A DNA stretch of 64,000 nt, taken from the NCBI GenBank assembly GCA_017418975.1, contig JAFOMG010000017.1, forward strand, positions 124,001 through 188,000, given 5' to 3'. Under the pieces are notes generated by a model. The model was not told where the DNA came from, ran no database searches, and worked only from the letters and a program-made list of their open reading frames with translations. Position 1 is the first letter of the stretch; each line of letters starts with the position of its first letter. The stretch comes from Sphingomonas sp. (lineage in GTDB: Bacteria > Pseudomonadota > Alphaproteobacteria > Sphingomonadales > Sphingomonadaceae). Shown in pieces: positions 9,277-16,748 of this stretch. The translations under genes and the position numbers were made by a program.

Positions 9277-10038
9277 ATGATGATGAGCAAGCGTTTTCGC
9301 CGGCAGCAAAGGCTGCTGGAGCTGCTGGCGGCGGGCGATGTGTGGAGCGTGCCGGCGCTTTCCAAGGCGCTCGACGTGTCCGACGAGACGATAAGGCGGG
9401 AGATTCGCGCGCTCGAGCCCGGCGGCCAGGTGACGCGCGCGCATGGCACGGTGCGGCTGGCGCGGGTCGAGACCGAGGGATCCTTCGCCGTGCGGCTCCA
9501 GCGCAATGCCGATGCGAAGCACCGCATCGGCTGCGCCGTCGCGCCGCTCGTGGCGGATGGGCAGACGATCTACATCGATGCGAGCACGACGGGCCATTAT
9601 GTCGCACAGGCACTGCGCGACCATCGCGACCTGACGGTCATCACCAATGCGGTGGGCGTGGCGACCGAGCTTGGCGGGCGCAACGGCAACCGGGTGCTGC
9701 TGGCCGGCGGCGAGATGGACTATGACTATCGCGCCTGTTTCGACCAGACGGCGACCGACTATCTGTCGCTGTTCACCCCTTCGCTCGCCATCATCTCGGT
9801 CGAGGCCGTGAACCTCGATCACGGCTTCACTTCCTATCATGCCGGGGAGGCGCGGGTCTGCCGGCTGATGGTGTCGCGGGCGCGAAGCGTGCTGATCGCG
9901 GTCGATTCCTCGAAATTCGGGCGGCACGGCACGCTCGCCGTCGCGGATTTCCGGTCGGTCGGCATCGTCGTGGCCGATTGCCCGCCGCCCGATGGCTATG
10001 ACGCGGTGTTGACCCGCACGGAATGGGTGGTCGCCTGA
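9277..10038 (+). CDS. DeoR-family transcriptional regulator
   Basis: A 253-residue repressor. A winged helix-turn-helix spans about residues 12-60 (VPALSKALDVSDETIRREI), and the rest is the DeoR C-terminal sensor domain (DASTTGHYVAQAL, VITNAVGVATEL, LLAGGEMDYDY, AVDSSKFGRHG), which binds phosphorylated sugars or polyols in studied members. Three in-frame ATGs stand together at 9277, 9280 and 9283; the first is used. The ribosome binding site is weak. It is divergent from the phospholipase C operon and probably controls it, perhaps sensing a glycerol-phosphate-like product (inference). GlpR of glycerol metabolism belongs to the same family. Confidence 0.92.
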   Translation: MMMSKRFRRQQRLLELLAAGDVWSVPALSKALDVSDETIRREIRALEPGGQVTRAHGTVRLARVETEGSFAVRLQRNADAKHRIGCAVAPLVADGQTIYIDASTTGHYVAQALRDHRDLTVITNAVGVATELGGRNGNRVLLAGGEMDYDYRACFDQTATDYLSLFTPSLAIISVEAVNLDHGFTSYHAGEARVCRLMVSRARSVLIAVDSSKFGRHGTLAVADFRSVGIVVADCPPPDGYDAVLTRTEWVVA

Positions 10039-10047
10039 ACGGCGCGA

Positions 10048-11271
10048 TCAGTCGGCGAGGCGGCTGCGCAATATCCGCGCGAAGCGATCGGCCGGGCAGA
10101 GGCGGGCGCACCCCGCCATCCTCAGCGAGCCGATCGACACCGCCGCGCCGCCCTGCCGCAGCACCTGGGGCGACTGGGTGCGATAGGAGAGGCGGACGAA
10201 GCGCCGGCCCGATTTCCGGTCGCGCAGCTGCTCGACCAGGATCGCGCCGCCCGGCGGCACATCGTCGGTCGCATAGCCGGGCGCCTTCAGGCTGGTCCGC
10301 AGGGCCGCCGCGAGCGCGGTGACGTTGGTGTCATGGCCCATCAGCACTTCGATGCGCGGGCCGGCCGGATCGGCGAGCGTCTCCAGCACATGCCGCCCGA
10401 GGATCGCGGCCTGGTGCGAGGCCATGTACGGCGATCGCGTGAAGACGTCGAACAGCGCGGCATGCAGCGCGCCGAGCCGGGTGAGCGCCGCGGGATCGGC
10501 ACGCCCCCAGCCGGTGTCGCGTAGCGGCAGTCCCTCGACATATTGCAGCAGCAGCACCTGCGCGATGCCTGAGGTGTCGCGGATCGGCCCCTGCAATTCG
10601 ATCCCCCGGCCATCGGGCGCGGGGCGGAGCTGGGCCGGCAGGTTCGGCGGGCAGCCCGTGCCGAGCGGGGCGCATCCCAATATGCGGTCGAGCAGGGCGA
10701 TCGCGGCGGCGTGCCGGGTCGTGAGCGCCGCCGCTCCGCCGGTGAACCGCTCGATCGCGGCCACGGCCCGGCTCGCGTCGAAGCGGGTGGCGCCGGCGCG
10801 CAGGGGCTCGAAGATCGGATCGATCTCCCCCGCCTTCAGATGCTCCGCCGCGATTCCGCAGCCCGGGGCAATGCCGCGGCCATAGGCCTCGCCGCTGGCG
10901 ATCGTCCGGTCGGAGACGTTGGTCCGGATGCGGATCGCGCCGGATGCTGCGCAATTCCGGGGCAGGACGCGCTGGGCGACGAAGCGTCGGCGATCGGCGG
11001 CGGCGACCGTCTCGAGCGCCCTTATGCCGTGCGGCGTGAGGCGGCTCTCCGCCACCGGCCAGCGCGGCCATGGCGCGGCGGTGCGGGTGCCCTCCGGCAC
11101 TTCGCCGGCGAGCGGCGCGCGGATGCCATGGCGCATCACGATCACGACTCGCTCGACGGCAAGCCCCTGGGGCCGCGCGGGGGCGGAAAGGGCCGCGCCG
11201 GGCAGCAGCATGGCAGCGCCGGCGAAGAGGGCGAGCGCGGGGCGGGGCATGCGAATCATTCGCGAGCTCAT
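10048..11271 (-). CDS. Histidine acid phosphatase (AppA/phytase-like), exported
   Basis: A protein of about 407 residues with an N-terminal hydrophobic signal (MPRPALALFAGAAMLLPG, cleavage near LSAPA). The mature part opens with VIVMRHGIRAP, the RHGxRxP catalytic motif whose His takes the phosphate. LMGHDTNVTAL supplies the HD proton donor. Both are diagnostic of clade-2 histidine acid phosphatases, which include AppA phytase and glucose-1-phosphatase. It would release phosphate from organophosphates in the periplasm. The start is uncertain: ATGs at 11271, 11259 and 11250 all precede the signal. It converges on the DeoR gene and diverges from the TonB receptor gene. Confidence 0.9.
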   Translation of the reverse strand: MSSRMIRMPRPALALFAGAAMLLPGAALSAPARPQGLAVERVVIVMRHGIRAPLAGEVPEGTRTAAPWPRWPVAESRLTPHGIRALETVAAADRRRFVAQRVLPRNCAASGAIRIRTNVSDRTIASGEAYGRGIAPGCGIAAEHLKAGEIDPIFEPLRAGATRFDASRAVAAIERFTGGAAALTTRHAAAIALLDRILGCAPLGTGCPPNLPAQLRPAPDGRGIELQGPIRDTSGIAQVLLLQYVEGLPLRDTGWGRADPAALTRLGALHAALFDVFTRSPYMASHQAAILGRHVLETLADPAGPRIEVLMGHDTNVTALAAALRTSLKAPGYATDDVPPGGAILVEQLRDRKSGRRFVRLSYRTQSPQVLRQGGAAVSIGSLRMAGCARLCPADRFARILRSRLAD

Positions 11272-11365
11272 GCGGCCTGCAAGGGTCAATTTGATGACAT
11301 TGCGCGCGATAATCGAATGAAATCGATTTGATCTCAAAGGATATGGTCAAAAATTAATTGATACG

Positions 11366-11389
11366 GTCATTTTGTCATCAATGCGTCAC
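11366..11389 (+). promoter_or_regulatory. Possible Pho-box-like direct repeats upstream of the TonB receptor
   Basis: GTCAT at 11366, GTCAT at 11374 and GTCAC at 11385 recur, the last pair spaced 11 bases apart as in PhoB boxes (CTGTCAT repeats). They sit in an AT-rich stretch in the divergent promoter region shared by the acid phosphatase and the TonB receptor. The match is partial. Phosphate control also rests on the surrounding phospholipases and phosphatase. Confidence 0.35.
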
Positions 11390-11459
11390 TGGCCGCCCCT
11401 AGCGGGCCGGCGGCGGCGGGCAGGATGCCGCCGCGATCCAGTTCCTTTGGGGGTAAGCA

Positions 11460-14312
11460 ATGATGACCATTTTCCCGGCACATCTTCGCGCGCTGCATCT
11501 TCTGTCCGGCACGGCGATGGCGCTGCTCGCCGCCGGCCCGGCCTGGGCGGCGCCGGCCGGCCCCGAGACGCTCGTTCCGGCCGACCCCGTTCCCGCGCCG
11601 GCGGCGGATCAGGATCGCGGCGGGGGCCGCGACAAGGACCGCATCGAGAAGCAGGACGATGACGACATCGTGGTGAACGGCCGCCGCCATGCCATTCAGG
11701 ACACGCAGAACGAGCAGATCCGCAGCTCGTCGCTGGTTTCGATCATCTCGGGCGAGGAACTGCGCGCGCAACCGCAGCAGAATCTGGCCGATCTGCTGAC
11801 GCGCATGCCCGGCATCAACGCCTCGGTGGACCAGTCGCGCAACGCGGCGGCGACCGGAGAGGCGCAGTATCTGTCGATCCGCGGGCTCGATACCGCCTAC
11901 AACGCCTATATGCTCGACGGCGTGCGCCTGGCGCAGACCGACGCGCGCACCCGCGCCATCTCGATGAACCTGCTGTCGCCCTTTTCGGTCGCCGAAGTGC
12001 GGGTGAACAAGGCGCCGACCGCGAATTTCGACGGCGACGCGATCGCGGGCGTGCTCGATCTGCGCACCGCCTCGGCCTTCAACCTGCCGGCGGGCCATGT
12101 GCAGATCCGCGCGCAGGGCCAGGTCGCCGGCCGCGCCGCGGCGCGCGGGCAGAATCCCTGGGGCGGCACCGCGCAGATCGAAACGGCGCAGCGCCTCGGC
12201 AATCTCGGCATCTATGCGTCGGTCTATTACGGCCTGAAGCACACGCTGGGTGAATCGACCGCGATGCAGCACGACTGGGAGAAGTATGACAACAAGATTC
12301 CCGGGATGATCCGCGACAATCTGGACAATATCGCTCCGCGCGGCGTGCAGTGGAACGTCTTCCGCAACCGGATCGAGCGGCTGGGCGGCACGCTGAACCT
12401 CGACTGGAAGGGGGACGATCTCGACCTCTATTCCTATACCACCTATGGCCGCTACAAGCTCAAGAGCTGGATGGACCAGACCGCGCTGCGCCAGACCGAT
12501 CTCGCACCCGGCCAGATCAATCCCAACCCGGGCAATTCGGGATCCTATGACGCGGCGGGCTTCCGCGCCGATTACGGGCTGACCGCCACGCATTATTTCC
12601 GCACCGAACACTCCAACCAGGAGCTGTTCTCGACCAAGCTGGGCGGCCAGTCGCGCCTCGGCGACCTCACGCTCGACTATCACGCGGCCTATTCGCGCGG
12701 CGAGCAGGACTATCCGCTGCGCATCCAGTCGGGCTTCGCCGGGAAGCCCTATATCGGCACTGCGGACAATAGCGGCCTGGCGATCACGCGGATGGTGACC
12801 AGCATCGGCGATCGCACCAGCCCGCAGGTGGTGCTGACCGACGCGGCGCGTGCGGCCTTGCTCAATCTCTCGACGCTGAAGCAATGGTATGTGACGCAGC
12901 AGTTCGAGAATACTTGGGAGCGGCGCCTGGAGGGGCAGCTCGACGCGACCTGGAAGCTGGGCGACCAGGGGCTGGAATCGATCGCCGCCGGCGCCAAGGC
13001 GGAAGGGACGAAGCGCTATGCCAACAGCCTGGGCGACGATGGCGCGCTCCAGTATTTCTTCCCGCTCGCGAACGGCAGCAACGCCCCGCGCTACAACGCG
13101 CAGGGCCCGTCGGTGGCGGACATTCCGGGCGAGATGCTGGGCGGCTTCATGCACAATTCCGCCCAGGTGCCGATCAAGCTGCTCGATACCAAATTCATCG
13201 AGGACCAGATTCGCCGCCTGTCGACGCCGAAGCTCGCGGGCCTCGACCCGGTCAAGCTGAAGCAGGACCGGCTGGACGGCAAGGAGCAGCGCATCGGCGC
13301 CTATGCCATGGCGACCTTCCGCGCGGGCGATCTGACGGTCATCCCGGGCGTGCGCTTCGAGCATAACCGCTTCGAGGGCACCTATTGGCAGAGCAACGAG
13401 AAGACGGGCAACGGCTTCGTCACCACGGCGCGCAGCTACAATCAGTGGCTGCCGAGCGTGATCGCCAGCTATCGCCCGAACGATCGCGTCGTCTATCGCG
13501 CTTCGGTCCGCCGCAGCTATTCGCGCCCGGCCTTCGACCTGCTGCTCGGGCCGACGGAGGTTTCGCTCAGCGACGACGGCACATTGTCGGTGTTCATTCC
13601 CAATCCGAACCTGGACGCGCAGACGGCCTGGAACGTCGATGCCTCGATCGAGCTGAAGGGGGAGGGCACCGACTTCTTCTCGATCAGCCCCTATTACAAG
13701 CGCATCAACCATGTGCTGTTCTCGACGGGCACCACCAATGCGGGCGGCGATCTCAACGTCTGGGGAACCAGCAGCCCGATCAAGGTGAACGGCGTGGAGA
13801 CCTCGACGCTGGATACCAGCGGGAAGGGCGACGTCTACGGCATCGAGCTGGTCGGCCGGTACAGCTTCCGCGATCTGCCGGGCTTGTTCGACGGGCTGGG
13901 CGTTGGCGGCAACATCACGCTCCAGCGCGCCCAGGCCAAGGTGTTCGTGAACGGCCAGTGGCGGGGCCAGCGCATGCCGCAGGCGCCGCGCATCATGTAC
14001 AATGTCGAGCTGTTCTACAATCATGGCGGCTTCCAGGCCGCGCTCAACTATAATTATACGGGCGACAAGCTGTACGACCTGCGCTCCAGCCGGCCGGATA
14101 CCTATGTCCAGCCCGTGTCGAAGATGAACCTGATGCTCGGCTATACCCTGGGAGAGCATGTCTCGATTGGTGCGTCGATCGAGAACCTGCTCAACGCCCA
14201 CACCTATTGGGCGACCACCAGCCAGCGCCAGGCCTATCTCTCCAACGACCGCAAGGGCGGCTATATCGAAACCGGCCGGGTCTATTCGCTGAACCTGAGC
14301 TATAGTTTCTGA
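11460..14312 (+). CDS. TonB-dependent outer-membrane receptor, complete
   Basis: A 950-residue receptor with a signal peptide (LSGTAMALLAAGPAWAAPA) and an acidic TonB-box region (DDDIVVNGRRHA near residues 70-80). The plug domain contains LLTRMPGINASVDQSRN, LSIRGLDTAYNAYMLDG and FDGDAIAGVLDLRTA. The barrel ends with RVYSLNLSYSF, a terminal Phe. This layout fits the sphingomonad/Caulobacter TonB receptor subfamily (TIGR01782-like). It is divergent from the acid phosphatase and follows the phospholipase genes, so its ligand may be an organophosphate such as phytate or a lipid-derived phosphodiester (inference from location only). Confidence 0.94.
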   Translation: MMTIFPAHLRALHLLSGTAMALLAAGPAWAAPAGPETLVPADPVPAPAADQDRGGGRDKDRIEKQDDDDIVVNGRRHAIQDTQNEQIRSSSLVSIISGEELRAQPQQNLADLLTRMPGINASVDQSRNAAATGEAQYLSIRGLDTAYNAYMLDGVRLAQTDARTRAISMNLLSPFSVAEVRVNKAPTANFDGDAIAGVLDLRTASAFNLPAGHVQIRAQGQVAGRAAARGQNPWGGTAQIETAQRLGNLGIYASVYYGLKHTLGESTAMQHDWEKYDNKIPGMIRDNLDNIAPRGVQWNVFRNRIERLGGTLNLDWKGDDLDLYSYTTYGRYKLKSWMDQTALRQTDLAPGQINPNPGNSGSYDAAGFRADYGLTATHYFRTEHSNQELFSTKLGGQSRLGDLTLDYHAAYSRGEQDYPLRIQSGFAGKPYIGTADNSGLAITRMVTSIGDRTSPQVVLTDAARAALLNLSTLKQWYVTQQFENTWERRLEGQLDATWKLGDQGLESIAAGAKAEGTKRYANSLGDDGALQYFFPLANGSNAPRYNAQGPSVADIPGEMLGGFMHNSAQVPIKLLDTKFIEDQIRRLSTPKLAGLDPVKLKQDRLDGKEQRIGAYAMATFRAGDLTVIPGVRFEHNRFEGTYWQSNEKTGNGFVTTARSYNQWLPSVIASYRPNDRVVYRASVRRSYSRPAFDLLLGPTEVSLSDDGTLSVFIPNPNLDAQTAWNVDASIELKGEGTDFFSISPYYKRINHVLFSTGTTNAGGDLNVWGTSSPIKVNGVETSTLDTSGKGDVYGIELVGRYSFRDLPGLFDGLGVGGNITLQRAQAKVFVNGQWRGQRMPQAPRIMYNVELFYNHGGFQAALNYNYTGDKLYDLRSSRPDTYVQPVSKMNLMLGYTLGEHVSIGASIENLLNAHTYWATTSQRQAYLSNDRKGGYIETGRVYSLNLSYSF

Positions 14313-14326
14313 GCCTGGCGCAATGG

Positions 14327-14356
14327 ACAGTGAGCCGCCCATGGGTGGCTCACTGT
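14327..14356. terminator. Bidirectional hairpin between convergent genes
   Basis: ACAGTGAGCC (14327-14336) and GGCTCACTGT (14347-14356) form a perfect 10-bp stem in the 82-base gap between the TonB receptor and the converging protease gene. There is only a weak T-run, so termination strength is uncertain. Confidence 0.6.
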
Positions 14357-14394
14357 TCCGCCTCGTTTCACGGGGCGGTCAGCCGGCGGCGGCG

Positions 14395-15822
14395 TCAGGG
14401 TATCCCGGGAGTCGCGGCATTCGGAAACGCCGTCGCCTGCCTTTTGCGAGCGGTCTCCTTCCAGAAATTCGCTATCCTGGGCGCGTTCAGCACGATCGAG
14501 CAGGCCTCGGCCATCTCCTCGCCGGACAGGTTCACGCAGCGGGAGAAAGCCTCGGTGACGCGGCCGACGCCGGCCGGCTCGGGAACCGCGGGAGTTCCGG
14601 CCGGAAAGGCGATGTCCAGGACTCCCGGAAAGGCCAGATAGTCGCTGGCCAGGATCGAAACCGTCGGACCGGCACAGATTCCGACCCTGGCGATCTTTCC
14701 GGCCGGGGGACTGATATCGCCATATTTTCCCGCAAGTGCTTCGATCGTCCTGCCGTTGAGCGAGCAGATCCGGTCGCCGGGTTTGAGGATCGTCTGCGAG
14801 GCGGGCGAGGCCTTCATGATATGGGTTATGAGCAGCCCCTTCCCGTCGGGACGGTATTGGATGCCTATTCTCGGACGATCAGTGACTCGGGCCGTGCGGT
14901 CCGAGCCGTAGAAGGCCAGCGCGCTGTTCCCTGCGTCGAGCACGAAGTTGGATCGCCGGAGCAATCCGGTTCCGACCGAAGCGGGAATGCCACGATTGGA
15001 AAGCGGCCCGCCTTCGGGGTCGATCGATGCCGTTGCCGGCCCCATCACGCGTTTCCCGATTCGTACCGTAGGCAAGCTCACCAGTTCGCTGATGACCGGG
15101 CCGCCGGCGCCGATGCCGCGAATGTTGCTGCGCACCGGGGCGGCACATTCCCATAGCCCCTCTCGTTCGGGAACCAGATGAACGTCGCCGTTTGCGCCGG
15201 TGTCGAGCAATGCCTGGACCCGGATTCCGCATAGCTCGGCGTCGACAATGGGGAGGTGGGTTCGTGTTTCGATCGCTACCGTCACGGTGTCGGCATCCTT
15301 CGGCAGGTCGCCGCCGAGCAGGAAGCGGGCGCGGCGATTCTCCCAATCGACCTGCAGCGTGAGGCCCATGAGCATCTTGATGCCGATCGTGACGCCGACG
15401 CGCTTGTCCAGTGAAAGGGGTTGATCGGTCACCGCCACTGGTTGATTGAGTAGTGTGATTCCGCCGATCACGAGGCTATCGGCACGCCGGATGGGATAGT
15501 GGCTGACACCGCCATATCCATTGGCCGAAATGGTCTTCCCATCCTCGGTTCCGTCGGCAACGGGCACGAGTCTGGAGGAGATCAGCGCCACATCCGACAC
15601 GGTCGAGCCGGTGTCGATATCGGCATAGGTCGCCTGTCCGTTCACTGTGACGGGGAAGGTGATACCGTCGGCTTCGTCGCCCGAGAGGGGAAGCCATTCC
15701 ATCGCCTTGGTCGCGTTGAAGCCGAAACGCGCTTCGGGCTGGGCCTGGGCTTGAGCATTGGCGATGTGAGGGGACATGAAGAGGTAGAGGCTTGCGATAA
15801 CCAAGGGGCGCTTGCGATTCAT
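14395..15822 (-). CDS. Two-lobed retropepsin-like aspartic protease with PDZ domain, exported
   Basis: A 475-residue protein with a signal peptide (residues 1-23, ending ANA). It carries two aspartic-protease active-site motifs in one chain, DTGS at 70-73 and DTGA at 207-210, each with the following hydrophobic flap region, so a bilobal retropepsin-like fold is predicted. Residues about 318-390 form a PDZ domain (GLLITHIMKASPAS, LKPGDRICSLNGR). The last 60 residues have Cys and Pro and no clear family. AGAAGG lies 10 bases before the ATG. It would act in the periplasm. The gene follows, by 80 bases containing a strong hairpin, a small double-glycine-leader protein on the same strand, a possible substrate. 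The substrate is unproven. Confidence 0.85.
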   Translation of the reverse strand: MNRKRPLVIASLYLFMSPHIANAQAQAQPEARFGFNATKAMEWLPLSGDEADGITFPVTVNGQATYADIDTGSTVSDVALISSRLVPVADGTEDGKTISANGYGGVSHYPIRRADSLVIGGITLLNQPVAVTDQPLSLDKRVGVTIGIKMLMGLTLQVDWENRRARFLLGGDLPKDADTVTVAIETRTHLPIVDAELCGIRVQALLDTGANGDVHLVPEREGLWECAAPVRSNIRGIGAGGPVISELVSLPTVRIGKRVMGPATASIDPEGGPLSNRGIPASVGTGLLRRSNFVLDAGNSALAFYGSDRTARVTDRPRIGIQYRPDGKGLLITHIMKASPASQTILKPGDRICSLNGRTIEALAGKYGDISPPAGKIARVGICAGPTVSILASDYLAFPGVLDIAFPAGTPAVPEPAGVGRVTEAFSRCVNLSGEEMAEACSIVLNAPRIANFWKETARKRQATAFPNAATPGIP

Positions 15823-15844
15823 GAAGACCCGACCTTCTTGAAAC

Positions 15845-15873
15845 GGTGGGCGGCGAATATGCTGCCGCCCACC
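15845..15873 (-). promoter_or_regulatory. Intercistronic hairpin between leader-peptide gene and protease gene
   Basis: GGTGGGCGGC and GCCGCCCACC form a perfect 10-bp stem with a 9-base loop, 29 bases after the small gene's stop and 22 before the protease start. No T-tract follows on the transcribed strand, so it is more likely a partial terminator or an mRNA-stabilising element that lowers protease expression relative to the small gene. Bacteriocin operons often place such a stem after the precursor gene. Confidence 0.6.
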
Positions 15874-15902
15874 TGCAACAGTCCAAATTTCAGACGAGGC
15901 CC

Positions 15903-16220
15903 TCAGTCGTTGGGTGAGCCGCTGGCGCGATCATTTTCTCTTTGCAGACGCCCAGCTTCCGCAGCCCAGTCGGTGCCGCTGTTGGTGTTGCTGCTGCCGG
16001 AGCTTCCGCCGACGGTAACGGTCACGACGCCGCCGTTCGGGGGGAAGCCGCCCACCGGATCCACGCCGACCGACACGCCGCCGCCGCTCCAGACGTTGAT
16101 GCCGCCGCCGCCGGCATTGGAGTTCACGTCCGGGCCCGTGGGCTTCGGCATGGGGCTGCGGTCCTGCATGCGGCCACCGGCCACGAAGCCAATCTCGTCC
16201 ATAGTAAGTTCGCGGAGCAT
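15903..16220 (-). CDS. Small Gly-rich protein with double-glycine (bacteriocin-type) leader
   Basis: A 105-residue protein starting MLRELTMDEIGFVAGG, a good match to the double-glycine leader of class II bacteriocins and microcins (MRELTxxExxxVxGG), predicting cleavage after Gly16. The remaining 89 residues are rich in Gly, Asn, Ser and Val (SNAGGGGINVWSGGGVSVGV, VVTVTVGGSSGSSNTNSG) and end in a charged helix-like tail, with no Cys. The ATG at 16220 is chosen over upstream in-frame starts because a strong AGAAGGA lies 8 bases before it and the leader then begins exactly at residue 1. It precedes the retropepsin/PDZ gene. No C39 peptidase-ABC exporter is visible nearby. Function is unknown: a secreted peptide, toxin or structural protein are all possible. 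Confidence 0.75.
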   Translation of the reverse strand: MLRELTMDEIGFVAGGRMQDRSPMPKPTGPDVNSNAGGGGINVWSGGGVSVGVDPVGGFPPNGGVVTVTVGGSSGSSNTNSGTDWAAEAGRLQRENDRASGSPND

Positions 16221-16748
16221 AAGAATAATCCTTCTCTTACTGGTGAAAGCCTGCCTTAGTTCCTGACGCATCTGGTAAAATATTTGCCTTATTCGGGATT
16301 CTCCTATGTTGGTGCCTATGATGTATGATGTGCGTAATCATCTAAATCCGCAGGCATCTATTTTAATGCATGACGCGAACGGCGTTCATGCGCGAAGAAT
16401 TACTGTAATGTGCGAGAGGCGGGCCCCTGACTCGCGCTTCATTTCAGGTAGAATGCGCGAGAATCGAGATTTATGAAGTCGCATTTGCACCGAATTGACG
16501 TATTCAAACGTGATTTTTGTGGGTAAAAACTAGAAGTTGATTATCTATTTGTTTTGAATGGATAATGTGTTGCGGTGCCGGCATGAATATTCTCGAAAGA
16601 CGCGGCCGGTGCGGCGTTGCACATATTCATGAGGAGCGCGCGGCCGCGTGCCTTGCAGCCCGGGCGACGGGCAGTTCGGGATGATGATACCGCCTGCTGC
16701 GTACGCCAGGGGCGAGGCACTTTGATGCGAGCCGATAATGGCCGCTTT
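16221..16748. other. AT-rich intergenic region upstream of the leader-peptide gene
   Basis: This 528-base stretch is visibly richer in A and T than its surroundings, most strongly at 16221-16400 and 16480-16570. It must carry the promoter of the leftward leader-peptide/protease unit; AAATATTTTACC (leftward reading, near 16275-16286) could supply a -10 element. A 56-residue frame at 16306-16476 (+) and a 74-residue frame at 16541-16765 (-) are open, but neither shows a family or a convincing ribosome site. The base composition suggests acquired DNA. Confidence 0.55.

Noticed and set aside
11367..14342. Long minus-strand open frame (991 codons) opposite the TonB receptor
   Set aside because: Antisense shadow of a receptor with signal peptide, plug and barrel; no domain or ribosome site in the antisense frame.
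16306..16476. 56-residue plus-strand frame in the AT-rich region
   Set aside because: Poor ribosome site and no recognisable family; it faces the promoter of the leader-peptide gene. Cannot be excluded but not supported.
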